From contig CM054113.1 in the NCBI GenBank assembly GCA_028673005.1, forward strand, positions 39,870,117 through 39,934,116: a stretch of 64,000 nt of DNA. Reading direction: 5' to 3'. Shown here one piece after another: positions 46,670 through 61,061 of the stretch (position 1 is its first letter; every line of letters starts with the position of its first letter). Under the pieces are notes generated by a model that was given only the letters and a program-made list of their open reading frames with translations, was not told the DNA's origin and did no database searches. The DNA comes from Tanypteryx hageni (Eukaryota > Arthropoda > Insecta > Odonata > Petaluridae). A program made the position numbers and the translations under genes.

Positions 46670-48344
46670 CAGGGGTATGAAACTCTTATGGGAGAATAGA
46701 TTCCCAGCTTTTACACGTAGTACACCATGCTAAGGTGTCCGCGAGAGGCGCTGCAGTCGCAGTCGGCTCTCTCTCTCTCTCTCTCTCATTTTCTACCTCT
46801 ATTTCTCTCTCTCTCTCTCTACCGCATCACCACAGCGCCACACGGTCCTTGTGTCTCGTAACGGAACAGCGGCCATTTTTCTTGATAAAAGTTGGCCATT
46901 GCTTATTGAGAGGTTGCCAGTTACTCTGATTTTGTCAAGTAGATATATAGTAGATATGCATTCATCAATGTTTAAGAAAACGTGACGGAATGCTTTTGTT
47001 CTGATGTCCAATCAACAGGTAAATCTTAAAAATATCATATATTTTTGAAAAAAAGATTAACGAACTAGTTCTACGAATAGTTATTTGAATTCGTTTTGTG
47101 AGAATGCTTTTATATTTTCTTAACAGATACCTCCAATGGATATATCTTCTAGGAAGGAAGGAAAGAAATTTCTCTCTTTTGTTGGTGTACGAGAAGCATT
47201 TTGAGAGGAAATATTTCTCATTTTCAGGTGTTAAGCCTCGCTTACTTCACCTAGCTGTGTCGTCCATTGCCCTGGCCGTGAATATGGTTCGTGTCAGTTC
47301 ACAAAATAAGCAGAAATTTTAGATTGAGTAACTGAAATTTCTGTATAAAACTTCTCGCGGTCATCAGTAGATTATAGTGAGTTTTATAAGTTAAACTGCA
47401 ACAGAGACGCCAGAGGATAGAATTGTGCTTGTAATAGAATGAAAAAAGTGTACCATAGCGATGTCTCATTGTTTTAATTTGAAATATTTTGAATTTACAG
47501 AAATTGTTAACTTGAATATTTCTTGTTTCACATTATACATTTGTTTATAATCCTAGACATAATTCTTCTTTGTTTCAAAACATTTAGAAATATGTATATA
47601 TTTTTCGATCGAGAAATTGAAATCTCTATATCAAAAGTTTTCCTTATTATATGATGAATACATATAGATCTTAAATGGTCTAACTGTAACTGCTGTGAAC
47701 ACGTAAACGTCAGCAAATACAACTGTGCTTGGAATAAATTATAGATAAAGTGCACATTTTCTAGTGCAATGTGATGTGTTTAATTTTACAAATGGTAATG
47801 TGATCATCATAGAAACATTGTTTATGGGCCGTAAGCGCATTTGCCTTATTTTACATTTATTGCAACATTTGAAGCATGCCCATTGCCTCCTGCATCAATT
47901 TCATTAGGTTTAGCATGTTTAATGATTGACATTCTTAGAAATTCATTTTCGCTCTTTTTACAGGTGCAACAGAAAGAGAATGTGTTCCAGGGCCGAAGAA
48001 ATCACTTTACAAATAGATTTTTGCTTGATCCACAAATTCATTCATGACGTGAAAGTTTGACGTTTTTCGTCGTCCACGTGAATTTCCTTTAAATACGTTT
48101 CATGCATAAAAGGTATTAACCTTATAAAATTCTGTTACAATAATTCATTTTTATATCTTGATTGTATAATATTTATGTAAAAATACCTCACTGTTATGTA
48201 ATTTGATAATGACTTTGTACTCTCGTAATGTGTGATATATGGTAATAAGTTTGATTTCTTATATGGAATTTTTTCATTTAAGTCCATTTAATCTGTTAAA
48301 TTTCTGTTAAGTTTCCGGTCTTTCCGTAGGGGTACTAGTCTTTG
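46670..48344 (+). mobile_element. 1.67-kb insert splitting the Penelope YVDD codons (unit 2)
   Basis: Copy of the unit 1 insert with the same flanks. The CT microsatellite is 8 bases shorter and 12 bases are added near 47857. Confidence 0.6.
47004..48016 (+). CDS. Candidate four-exon small membrane protein gene (unit 2)
   Basis: Exons 47004-47018, 47127-47184, 47228-47290 and 47964-48016, the same frames and splice sites as unit 1, with no coding difference seen. The last acceptor reads gctctttttacag, a slightly better pyrimidine tract than in unit 1. Confidence 0.35.
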
Positions 48345-49284
48345 CGTGAATGACACATTCGTCATTTGGCCCCATGGGACAAATAAACTTCATGAGTTCC
48401 ACCGTCAACTCAACCAAGTCCACCCGGCCATCCAGTTCACCATGGAAGTCGAAGAGAACGGCACCCTACCATTTCTCGACGTCATGGTGAAGAAGAGACC
48501 TGACGGAAGCCTTGGACACAGCGTATTTCGGAAAAAACGCATACTGACCGTTACCTGCATGCTGCCTCTCATCACCATCCTCAGCAGAAGGCATCAAAAA
48601 TCAAGACCCTGATGCACCGAAAAAAGACGGTCTCCGATCCCGAGTCGCTAAAAGACGAAGAAGAGCATATAAGAAGGGCACTTATGAATAATGGCTACAG
48701 TCACCCCTTCATCCGGCGGAACATAAAACCGAAGCAAAAACCTTCGGTGGAACGACCAAAGCCCACAGCCTACGCAAAAATTCCCTTCATCGCCGGGACA
48801 TCAGAACGCATAGACAGGGTTCTACAAAAAGAAAATATCGTCGTCCGTTCAAACACGCTAAGAAAAATAAAAGAAGAACTTCCGTCTGCGAAAGATGCAC
48901 TCGGCCCGCTAACATCTGAAGGAGTCAACAGGATTCCATGCAGCTGCGGACACGTATATGTAGGACAAACGGGACGATCCATTCGCTGGCGCTTAGGCGA
49001 ACATAATCGGGCCATGATGAACAAGAATTGGACGGAGTCGGCCATAGCGGAGCACTTCACCTGCGGCCCGGTACATAGAAACAGGCTCGGGGAAACGAAA
49101 TTGCTCGCGAAAGAAGATCGTTATTTTCCGAGGTTAATTCGCGAAGCTATGAAAATCGAAAATCATCCAGTCAATTTCAAACGGGACGACGGTTTGCACA
49201 TCAGCGCAACATGGAAGCGACTCTTCCAACGGAAACGTGAAAGGGAAGAAAATACGTTGGAGCAACCACCAAAGAGAAAAGGAT
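48345..49284 (+). pseudogene. Penelope-like copy 2: RT end and GIY-YIG endonuclease (unit 2)
   Basis: Copy of the unit 1 fragment with the same A-run frameshift and two amino-acid changes near the end (K to N and N to K). Confidence 0.85.
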
Positions 49285-51266
49285 AGCAACTCGAATGATC
49301 CAATCAGCGATGGACAACGGTTAAACTAGGAAGGCCGAGTGGATATAAAAGCAGATCCCTACAATCTGACCTCACTTCGTCTCCTCAAGATGCAGACTGC
49401 AATGTCTGCGAAACGTCTAGAGCCAGAAATGCCGCCAACGCAGCGAAACCCGAAAACCTCCACCAGCATTCATAAGTATTCTGTTGGTAAACAGAAAGAA
49501 AATAATAAATGTATAATTTCTTCATACAAGAAAAAGGCTTTAGCCTGTTAATTATGACTGAAGCAATTTCGAGTGTTTTAGCAATTTTGGTCATCTTTGC
49601 TGACAACATAATTATTTTGTGTGGATGTGATTTTGATAGGCTCTTATGTGAAAAACATCGTCTTCATTTCAAAATCTTCTGTATAATACCTGTCTATTTA
49701 TTTTTTATATACTATATAGTTTTTTTTGTATTATCTAAGAGCTCAGGCTGATTTTTTACAGTTTGAAAGTATTACGCAAATTATCTGATGGCTGAATCTT
49801 GAATGTTGTGCCAAGCAATAGTCGACATTGTTATAACTATCTAATAAAAAACATTCACCTTCTACATGCATCTACTTATGAGTAGGTTGTGTTGAAATGA
49901 TTTCAGCATATTCTGATGCATTAACTACTGCATTTATTTATTTTTATTAAATTAATATCTCCGCATATATAAATTATCCCTTCATGAATAACCAAAAGTG
50001 GGTAAATGATACCAGCAAAGTGGTTAATGAACTCCCAAAAGCTGTGATGTCAAGCAACAGTTACATTTATTTGAGCCTTCTGGCAGTATAGGATGGTCGA
50101 GGGTATTTAATAACACACATAATTTTCATTATTGTGAAATTCTAAAAAAAGAACAGATAGAACACTTAGCATTGATTGTTGTGTGTTCCTTGACTAAGTG
50201 TAATTTTAGTTAAGAATTATAATGTACTCCACTATATTCCATATACTGTCAATGCTTAATCATCTAAATATCTTTTGTGCATTTAACAAAATTAAATTTT
50301 AACCTTAATAAAAAAGAAACGTCAACCCGAAGAAGGATTTTCACATAGATTAAACAAGTTACAAGCTGTTATACACAAAAGATAAAATCTTGTTTAATGG
50401 CATGTCTTAATTGTACAATATTATACATCAATGCCTTTTAAGGTTGCATTTAAATCTACTTTCAAGTCATTCCAACAAGCTCTTTTACAATAAGCATTAC
50501 ATTGTTAATTGCCTGCATATAACTGTTGTGAATCAATGACCAATGTATCATCAATATTTTTATCTTGTAACTTCTGGCTGAAACTGAGTACCCAATACAG
50601 TTTCCAGTGTTTACAATATTACACTAATAAATTTGTGTTTTAATTTTGAGACTTTGTATTTGTTCAAATGTGGTGTTAAATTTCCTACCTTGTTATCCTC
50701 TCTTTGACAACGACAAAATGTTGCCCCTTGAAATGCTCAAGCCCTTCTACCACATCAAGGTACAAAGGACAACCAAGTAACATCAGGTGGTGATAATTTT
50801 CATGTGTAAAATATGGGTTTTGTAGTATTTGTTTTAATATTTGAGAATCGTGAAAAAAACATAATGTCGTGTTGAAGCGGAAATTTTAAAGTTATTTTGA
50901 ACTTGGTGCACATACCCAAATAAAAATCTCCATCAATATGTTGATGCGGCCGTTATAATTATTTAAAATTTAAACAAATAGATAAATATTATTTCACTAC
51001 TAGATAGGGTACAACTTTAAAATTTGGCAAAAATGTGTGGTTTTAGTATCCTACTGTGAAAAAAGTATAATATTCTTGAAATTGCAAAATTTAGGGATTG
51101 GTTTACTACATTATAGTTACACAAGGAAAGAATGAAAATCGGTTAAGAGGTGAAATCTTTAGAATTAAAAATATATTTCCAATGACGAAATGTGTCTCTA
51201 AAAAATGAATGTTTTTTCAAGGTGAGTATGCAAGCACCTTTTACTATTTTACTCGGGCGACTTTAA

Positions 51267-51328
51267 CATTGGGAGCCAGACACGCTGACCACCCCTCAGC
51301 CGAGGACGGCTGAAGTGGGGCCGTTAAG
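51267..51328 (-). repeat. Inverted SINE head fragment (unit 2)
   Basis: Copy of the 23635-23696 fragment. Confidence 0.6.
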
Positions 51329-51965
51329 AATGACAAATCAAACAAAAAGACAGATGGGAAAGAGGTATGGTGGAGAGAGGAGGAGGAAAATAGGAAATAT
51401 CTCGCCATAAAGTCACCAAAAGGAATTCTTTCAATGGTGTTTTCGGAATGGATTGAAGAATTCTTTTAAATACAAACTCGCTAGTGAGGAAAAAATGAAT
51501 AAATTTTGATTGTTCCAGAAAAAAATCTATTGCCTTTGGCATAAAAAGTCGTTAACATATGGTAAAAAGTACTGTTATGAGCGTTTTCCAAGAGATGTTT
51601 CGTGAAGTAGCAAATGGGTGACAGAAATTCAAAATATAATTCGTGTTCACTTATCCTCTTCTCAAAACTTGGTTGCTGTTTGCGGTACCACGAATGACAC
51701 CCAAGTTCTGGTACTTTCCAATACCGGACAACTTTTTTAAGTAGTCTTTAGCCTTTAGAAATATCTTGAAAAGTCAAATTAATGACACCAACTTTTATAT
51801 GCACTAAAAATTAAGCAATAAATATTAAATTAACATGATTGAGTGGTACGGAGTGTAAAAATGGTTTTGGGTGAATAGAAATTGTTAGACAAAGAAATAA
51901 ATTTCGCTATAAAATACTTAACCGCACATAATTATTTTCAATATATAGTACATTTGGTTATTTTC

Positions 51966-52149
51966 TGTCTCTATCTCTCTCCCCCTCTACCCCGCTCTCT
52001 CCCCTTCTCCCTCTTCCTCTCCCTCCACTCTCCCACCCTCTCCACCCACTCCCCTCCCTCTCCCCTTAACCCCCCCTTACCATCCCCCCTTCCCATCCCA
52101 CTCCCTTTCCAACGCCCTCCCCTCCCCCTCTCACGCTCTCTCTCCTCAA
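51966..52149. repeat. Polypyrimidine (C/T) tract (unit 2)
   Basis: Copy of the unit 1 tract with an added ctctccacc-like step. Confidence 0.9.
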
Positions 52150-53096
52150 GCGGGTGCTGAACATTTCAAATATATTGAGCTGCTACAAATAAAACATTGG
52201 AAGGCAGTTTTGGTTTTCATTTTTGGACGTGCGACGGTCCAGGACGGTATAACTGCAACATGTCGTAGGAAATTTCCGAAACCGTGTGAAAGAACTGTCC
52301 CGAAAAAAATTACGTGGACACAGGCAAGCGGTTTTTCAGACCGGCAACGAAACTAAACCCGCTCTAGTACGCACAGGTCCAAAGCTAGAAGGCAACTACC
52401 GTGAAGTAAACAAAGCCACCTCCAGGATACAAAGCTAAACAAAACCTCAAAGGCCTAAATGATCCATGGACCATAAAATAGACTATTGAAATTTTTCGTG
52501 TGGTCTGAGAGGCCGATGCCTGTGGTTACGGGTTAACGTGCTTTCATCTTGGGCATTTTTCAAATTTTGTCATACAACAACAAACGCCGCCGAACGAGAA
52601 AATTGCAATTGCAATTGTATGTCCAGTAGGTATTGTTATTGTTTTTATGCGGTAACTTGATGGTACAGAATTAGGGGCGAAGATAGTTCTCGTCGTTGAG
52701 GGTCCTCGGCTTTGTAATGTTTGAATACATCTACTTTAACGCTGCGGTTCTCCAAGTGTGCTCCGCGGACCACTGTTGGGCTTCGAGTGTCTTTCAGATG
52801 GTCCGCGGGCTGCCGGAAAATGAAATTTACAAATGCCGATCACTAAAGTCGAAGCCATGCGTGAGACCTAACCAGAAGCTGTATCGCGAGCAACGTCACA
52901 CTACTGGACCGGCTCACGTAATTAATTATATTAAAACAGTTCCATAATTTACTCCTTTATTCGAAATCGATTCGTTCGTGTAGCTCAACCAATTTCACCT
53001 AAACGTTGAAAAAGTATTTAGTACAGTTATCTGAGAGAAAGGTTTAACTAACACTTGGCGCAACATTCGTCCCGAGTGGCACTGAGGCGCTGAGTT

Positions 53097-54044
53097 TGGG
53101 GTTCCACCTCTTCCGGAATTCTGGGAGTCTCCAGGAATTAACCAATCTTAGATACATTTCTCCCGGAATCTGGTAAAACTTTTCCGGCAGCCCAAAATCT
53201 TCGAAATTGTATTTACCTAGTACTAATTTGAGATTTTGATAGAATCCTATCCATTGATGCCATTGAAGTGATAAATAATGTAAAAATATGCTCTTTATAC
53301 AGGAGCATGTTGGTTACCACGCTAACGTGCCAATAAAGGTTCGTCTGATTTTTATTTTTATTTAAACCAATTATTATACATTCAATATTGTTTTAGATTT
53401 CATTTCAAAAGTAAATGGAGATGACGGAGTATTAAATAATAGTGTAACGCTTGTTTTTTAAGCTTCAGTATCCACCGCAGCTTGTGACCGTTGTTCAATG
53501 CTATTAACGAATCGTGCTGTGAAGATCGAAGCAAATTAAATGTGGACCATGTCAAGACTGAAATTCACGTATCAACCAATTTTAAATGCTCTTTTAAAGA
53601 TATCCATGCCCTTTTACTATCAAAACCAGATCTTTTGGAGACTGCTCGATGTTGTTCGAATAACAAATTCAAATGAAATATTACTACTGAAGTAATGCTA
53701 TTTTTAAGATTTATTTATTATATTTCATATAATAAAGCAAAACTGACGTTATATATTAATATATTTTCTAAATAAAAAATACAATTATTCTATGATCTCA
53801 TTAGGTTAACTATTCATATGGATATCGCCCGGAATCAGCCCTTTTCAACGTGACAACTCTAACTTTAAAAATAAAACGAGATTAAATAATCATTATTGAT
53901 TTTACTAATAACTAAAAAAAATAAGTTTCATTGGTCACTTTAGTTGTTTTTCGACCTAGAGAAAATACTCCCGGATTCTCCCGGAATTTTCTATCATGAA
54001 AAGGAAATCTCCCGGAATCAACTACTCATAAGGTGGCAACCCTG
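53097..54044 (+). mobile_element. hAT-like element A (unit 2)
   Basis: Copy of element A with duplications gctgagtt (53089-53096) and ggtgagtc after the right end. About 26 bp are missing near 53805. The transposase-like frame (53491-53676) lacks the stop present in unit 1. Confidence 0.65.
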
Positions 54045-54272
54045 GGTGAGTCCCTTCCTACTTATTTCCTTTTATATCTCGCATATCATTCTTCCGCTGT
54101 TACTAAATTTCATTTTTTGATATTTTCTCAGATGTGCTGATTCAAGTCGGTTGATGCTCATTTTACTCCTATGGAATTCACGTCCCTGATTTCTGAAATT
54201 CTTACAACTACAGATAATATTTTCTCTTCACACAAGAGACGTCTTGAAAATTTGCTCGTAGAAACAGGAAAC

Positions 54273-55204
54273 TAGGGTTGCCACCTCATGAGTAGTTGAT
54301 TCCGAGAGATTTCCACCGAATGAATAGCAAATTTCGGGAGAAACCGGGAGGATTTTATCTAGGTCAAAAAACCGGGTGTGAGCAATGAAACTATTTTATT
54401 TAATTATTGGGAAACATATAATGATATTTAATATTTATTTTATTGTTAAATTTACAGTTGCCATCTTGTAAATTGTTGATTCCGGAAGTTAATAGGTTAA
54501 AAAAAGCTAATGAGGACCATAAAATTTGGTTTATTTATCATTTACAAAATATATGAATGTTTAACATTAATTTTGTTTTAACATTACTCTATGAATTATA
54601 ATAACAAATTCGTAAAAATAGCATTACTTCAAAAGCCGTGTTTCATTTATGTAATTTGAATTTGTATTTTGAACTACTCTAGCAGTCTCCAAAAGATCTG
54701 ATTTTGACAGAAAAAGGCATTGAAATCTTTAGGTGAGTAATTAAAATTGGTGTATACTGAAATTTCCGCATTGACATGATGCACACTTAATTAGTTTCGA
54801 CCTTTACTCAACAAAACATTAATGACATTGAATACATGTTCGCAGGTTTCGTTGGATACTGAAACTGACAGCACAAACGTTACAACTTTGCTTAATTCTC
54901 CGCCAACCTCATTTACTTTTGAAAAGAAATCTAAAATAATGGTGAATGTCTCTAGATTGGTTTAAATTGTAATAAAAATCAGGCGACCCGTCACTGGCCC
55001 GTCAGATTTGGTAACCAACATGGTTCTGTATAAAGAGGAGATTTATGCATTAAGTATCGTTTCATTGAATTAGATTCTACCAAAATCTCAACTTAATATA
55101 AGGTAAAAATATTAGTAAAGCTGAAAATTACATCATTACAAAGCTTCTGGGCTCCCGAACAAGTTCTACCAGATTCCAGGAGAGATGTATCTATGGTGGG
55201 TTAA
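54273..55204 (-). mobile_element. hAT-like element B, inverted relative to A (unit 2)
   Basis: Copy of element B. With element A it forms an inverted pair with a ~230-bp spacer. Confidence 0.65.
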
Positions 55205-55735
55205 ATTTTGTAAATCAAATCTTTTTGAACGCGTTTAATTCATGAAAAATAAAACGTTTATGTAGCCCATAGTAGGTAAACGTTTACAATAAAATCAGAA
55301 TCTCTGATATTGCCATCAGTTTCTAGTTAGTACCATTTAAAATTAAAATAAAATTCTTGTAGCATATGAATCGTCATTGTCTGTTCTACGATAACTGCTA
55401 TCTCGATTTTTTTATTTTCACAAAATTTCGTGTGCATGTTCAAATAACTTAAGAGACGACTGCCAATAGTTTTTCTAGAACACCACACTTATAGTTCCTG
55501 AGCTAATTTTTAAGTCTTATCCAATCAAAACGAAATTTAGCGGACACACAGAAAACATCAAAAAACGAAGAAAACGCAAAATAAAAATTTTCCTAAAATG
55601 TACCCCAGAGGCAAGCAATTTGCGTTGGCGCGGTCTATTATGTTGAATCCCTGTGCACTTGGTCTGTTTGCTTGATTATCCGTTTGTCTGTCCTGCTATA
55701 ACTTTTGTCTCAACGAGGAGACAAGGCTCAGGTTC

Positions 55736-56164
55736 ATTTGCCATTATTCCGGTATTTCGTGCGATTCTTGAAATTACATTTCTTTCATTCATATTTTACT
55801 TCCGAGGGCAGCGCTTTTAATTCCAATCAAATTTTACATCCACACTGTAGGAGAACTACGAAGACGATAATAATATTGAACGTGATAGATGGTAGATGAA
55901 TCGCCAATGATGAATGCTGCTTTGTATCCGAAACACCTACCTACGTGATTCCCCCCACCAGCCCAAGGCGGCTTGAGCGAGGCCAAACATCCCGCGGATC
56001 CCCTGGTATTATAGATGAGAGATGGAGGAACAATTAGCGTAACGGCATCATGACGCGGGAAACATAATCTTGACAGCAACTCGGACAAATTATGGCATTA
56101 ACCTCGAGTAACATCCTGATTCTCGATGAAATTATGATTTACTTTTCCGTACAATACGGGAATC
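55736..56164. other. 429-bp stretch present only in unit 3
   Basis: Units 1 and 2 read ggctcaggttc|gacgtctctttg, while unit 3 has 429 bp at this point. It contains a second copy of gatagatggtagatgaatcg...cgaaacaccta (55885-55944), which matches sequence 680 bp downstream (56562-56623), and a SINE-head-like piece (about 55950-55990: cagcccaaggcggcttgagc). No target duplication or inverted termini are evident. Either it is ancestral sequence lost in the ancestor of units 1 and 2, or it was gained in unit 3. Confidence 0.8.
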
Positions 56165-59100
56165 GACGTCTCTTTGTACCTGTCATTCATTTTTCTTTGA
56201 TTTTTAGCGTGCAGCCCTACATCTCTACGGCATTCGGCCTTCCTGCTTCAGAAACCATCACGTTTCATATAAATAATATTACAAACTGAAAATAATATCT
56301 GCGATGACTGCCTAAGATACTTCTGCTCGCATACGGCAGTGTTTTTAACAATTTATTCAAAGAAAAGTGTAAAATGACCTTCGATAAAACAACTAGGTAT
56401 TCTGCGAGAGAGATTTGTGAATAAGATCATTTTCATTGTTTGCTAAATGATATTGTCTTAAAATAATTTTTAATTGTTAAAATTTTCATTTTCGTGTGGT
56501 AACATTGATGCAAAACGTGAGAATGTAACAAGTCAACTCAATGGTATGGAGAAGTAAGTAATGATAGATGGTAGATGAATCGCCAATGACGAAGGCTGCT
56601 TTGTATCCGAAACACATACCTACTTTTCGCAACTTTTCCTGGATATCGGAGGGACGTATTCCACCAACTTAATCTTTTCGGCAATTATGAATTTGGAAGG
56701 AATTAGGTAAACCGATTTTGACAAAGGTTTGTATGAAGTAGGCGTGCAATATAAAATAGCAATTTCAAGATGTTTACTGTAGATATGGAAAGCAAGGCTG
56801 CCACAATACAACGGATAAAATATTATTTTTACAAGTATTTGTGTTTAACTATTCTCATCAATTTGAACCAAATTTAATACTTTTAATATAAACATAACTT
56901 AACATAATAAATAAGCAAAATGTCGTATTTCAACCGGGTCGATTAAACAGGGCTACCATGATATCAAGGTTAGAATGTTTCTGTAACTATGAATTTGGAA
57001 GGTATTGGCAGAACGGATTTCAAAGAAATTTCGTTTGTAGGGCGAGGTGACGAAAAGCACCGCTGTACCACGGAAAAACATATATAACCCCTACTTGTGA
57101 TATATTAAAATTGTATTAAAGGAAAGAAGGCGGATTAGGGGTTTCCAGAACTACTTGTTTAATATCCATGTTCTCTCAATAGGACATATTTACCTTCAAA
57201 CTTCAAGAAAATACATTCTTCTCTTACCAGAAATTTCCTAGAAGGTTTGCGGCTCTCGTACTCGCACGTACGCACGCATTATTTGACCATTACCTCTCCC
57301 TCTATTTTCCTTTCCTTCTAAAACTCCCCTCAACGCGCTAAACGCTGCCTGGCTGAGTGCTTACCTCCTCATCTTGGAGACGTCTGCATTTCGGCATGCA
57401 AGGTAATTAATTTCAGTTTCATATTATGATCCGCAATAATTCTTCGAAAAATATAACTCAGGGGTGCGCTTCTAATTAATTGAAAATAGTGACGCTATAT
57501 GTAATATATTGGGTGGAGGTAGAAATGAACGACAGATTTTCATTAGGTCAAATGAATGTCGATTATTAGGTGTGATTCGTCAGCATTATGTGAGCATGGA
57601 ATGTAAAATCGCAACTCCCTAGTATCAAATATATTAATAAGCATTAAAATGGATTTCATTTATGGTTTTAACAATGGCCTCCCTGAACAAACAAAAAATT
57701 ACACGAGCCCGATCGTGTATCTCCTCTGCCCTCAGCAGCACTCGATGTGATGACACGCATTTTATTATCGTGGTTGTGTCCTTCGATATGCGTGGGCGTT
57801 AACAATATTCCCATAGTGTCAACTTTAGCTATCATGAAGTTGCGACCTTGCAATATGTCGGAGTTTCTCCCGCCCACTTTCTTGGATTATTAATCGCCCT
57901 ACTGGGTTTTAGGGGTTTCCATTGCATTATCGTAATAGACATTTTATCCCCGGGCGCTAATCATTATATTGCATGCGATCCTACAGGCATCATACAAATT
58001 CACAAAGTTACCCTCCCAATCATTTACTAAAGAACTGACGCTTTGTAAAATCAAAGAACGTTCACACGCTTCTTCCGTATTTTCGCCACTATTTAGCATC
58101 ACTTCCGATGAAAGCTAGTTCTTTACGACTGCATTTAACGGAATACGAATATGCATATCCCACGAGAATTTGCGACAAATGGCGATTATCAAATAAAAAG
58201 TTTTAAGTCATAATTTTTAAAATGGGGGAGTATCTGAATCTCTCCGAGTTGTGGCTCGAGTTGAATTTGCAAACGTAAAGGACACCTATCGCATTGAACT
58301 GCTTTCGCTTGCGTCCGATGCCCACCGAACACCGCGGCTGGACGTCAATGCTGCACTCATTTTTTCCTATTCCAATTGGACCAGGAGGGCTTCCCAGTAA
58401 CGTATGACTTAGCAGCACGTGTAACCTGCCCTTAACAGACCCACCGTGGCCGAATCCTTCCCTCCCAGCTGTTACCTTTTCCTCCAAAATTACTTTTTTC
58501 CCACCCGATGTTCTTGTTTATTCTATTTGTCGCTCGTTGGAAAATAATCACATAGCTGAAAAAGAATGCATAAACTTAACTCCTTATTACTGGCCAGGAT
58601 GATGAAACTGGGCAATAGTTGTATTCCGATAGACAACTAAGCCCACAGTTTTCGGTACGTATAGAAAATATCCCATTCCTATAGACTTTCGACACGGAAA
58701 TTCCACAGTATTTGTCGTTTGGCAGGTGAACGTGAGATTTTTAAACCTTGCTTTAAATTAAAACGTATAGCATTATCGATTAATAATGAAATTTGGAGAA
58801 TATTCAGCTGAGTTAAACGGAATTCTAATTCAGATCGTCGCATTTTGGATGAAATGGACTTCACGTAAATATTAGCCTCGTTCGGAAGTTTAATAATCTC
58901 GCTATGTAGGGAATCGGTTCATTATACCTCAAAGTTCCTCCAGATTTGAAAATGCCCAAAGATTTTATGAAGCTAAAGCAAACCTTACAAATAAATAACT
59001 GATGTTATGTAATATTTCATTACGATTGTGATAAGAAAACGATTTAGATTGCTATTTCGGCACATCATAGCAATAGCTCATATTAATATGGTTCATTCCT

Positions 59101-59718
59101 AAAAATAAATTTGCGATCCATCACATAGACGATGATTCTTGATTCAAGTAAATGCTGGCAGTTATCGAAGATTCAGGAGTAGTCCCTGTTACTAACGTTA
59201 ATAATGGTTCCATTTTATGAAGTTTTTAAATAATCCATGCAAGATTAACACTCTTTTGAAGTACGATCTGCTCATTTACGAAAGAAGTTTCATATTCGTG
59301 CTACATCTAGCGCTAAATGTCTAAAGAATATCTTAAAATATACATACAAATTATACAATTAATCAAGAATAAAGTTTTAATTGGAATAAAGAGCGCAATA
59401 ACGATTATCTTTATTAGAGTTTGTAAATACGAAATATCGACAGTTTCTTCCACGTAAAATAGGTGTCACTTCTGTTTTTAGAAAATATTCATTTTTTTAT
59501 AATTAATTTTCAAATAAGAAAAATTAGCGTTTTATTATATTGCAATAGAAATTATTTTGTATTATTCATGTACCGTATTTCTCGTAATTAAAAAAATGAA
59601 TTTAAAATTTTAAATGATCAACTGATGTCGCTATGAGAAGCGCCATCTTGGCTTTGGTTTTTCATTATGTGGAAATGCGGAATGTCAACTACGGTTGACT
59701 TGAATGCTACTGTGCAGC

Positions 59719-60591
59719 GCTCTACCAGTCATCATCGAAAATTTTATCAGCAAAAAGAAGGTTTAGCAATGGGCTCTCCTTTAACTCCCCCCTTCTGTCA
59801 GACATTTATATGGATGATTTAGAATCAATATAATTTAATTCCAATAACCATTCTATAAAACATATCTTTTATTGGTTCAGATACGTCGATGATGTTCTAT
59901 GCTGTTGGACCGTGAGCCATCGACAATTAAATTCCTATCTTATATTTTTAAACTCAATTCACAAAAAATTAAACGTTTTTGACCTAAGCATCACAATTCA
60001 TAATAATAAGCATCATTTTGAAATATACAGAAAACCAACATATACATATCAAGTAATTCCTGCTGATTTCTCCCACCCATTATCTCACAAACTTGCAGTT
60101 TATCATGCCATTTTACACCGTTCAGTAAACATTCCCATATCCAGCTCTGATTTTAACAAAGAATTGGAGATCATTAAATATATATCCAACAAGAATGGAT
60201 ATACCAACCAGTTAATTGATAAACTGCTTGACGAAAAATTTCGCAAATTAGCCACATCCAACATTGCTTCTCTCTCTCTCTCTTATTAAATCAAAAGCCC
60301 CTAAATGGTGTAAATTACCCAGAATGGAATCGTTGAAACGCAACGTCGTCTAACTCCAAAAGACGCACTTTCAGACTTAGAAAATTATCTCCCGCCCACT
60401 ATTTTTCTTTTAATCCTTATACCCTCGTATTTATAGGATTATTGGTGTAATTTGTTGCTCCAGATTTTTAAAATATATTGTCAACAGAAAAATCAACCTG
60501 TCAAATGTTTCATTGGTTTAATGACTGATACGCGTGCAAATGCAATGATTAGAATTCATAACAATTTCGGCTCCCATCCAAAGTTTCCCAA
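59719..60591 (+). mobile_element. Remnant of second Penelope-like RT (unit 3 copy)
   Basis: Third copy. Two extra bases (CT) in the short CT run near 60270-60284 shift the frame, so the open stretch stops at 60289 after 125 codons instead of 140. This is a unit-specific microsatellite slip in an already dead element. Confidence 0.8.
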
Positions 60592-60982
60592 TAGATAATA
60601 TTCATAAAATTCTCTGAAATCGCGCAGAAATTGTTTTTAAAAAACAACCGACCAAAGGTGAAGTGCGTATGAGGAAACCCGTTTGTGAAAAAGAGGACCG
60701 AAAGGAAGCTCTGAGAATCTCTGAACTTAGATGGTTGGCGACCGAAAGTAAAACGTTATTTTCCCTTGACTCAAAATATCATTTAAGGATTGATTCTCTG
60801 TTCCACAAAGAATCTTTTCGCGACAAGATTTTTAGCAATATAAAGGGGGGTGATATAGGTATACATATGTACTTCGTCGGCTATATTGGTGGAAGTGCAT
60901 TGTTGCACGCCTTGACGACCGTGTACATTAAAATTCCTTAGCAACACTGAGTTGAATGTCTACGTGAGTTTCGTGTTTTCAG

Positions 60983-61061
60983 GATGCGAATTTTATTGAA
61001 TTTTGCGCGCCAGTTAACTACTCTGGCTACATACTGCAGGGGAAAACCTCCAGATGGACAA
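60983..61061 (+). CDS. Candidate alternative first coding exon (unit 3)
   Basis: ATG is at 60984 and the gtaagt donor at 61062. The only change relative to unit 1 is ACG to ACA (Thr, synonymous). The next carrier exon in this unit starts at 62879. Confidence 0.45.

Larger units (their letters stand above)
41341..49468 (+). mobile_element. Composite Penelope-like element nest (unit 2)
   Basis: Copy of the unit 1 nest with the same nested insertions and flanking ttcataagtattct at 41327-41340 and 49469-49482. It was therefore assembled before the unit was duplicated. Confidence 0.85.
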
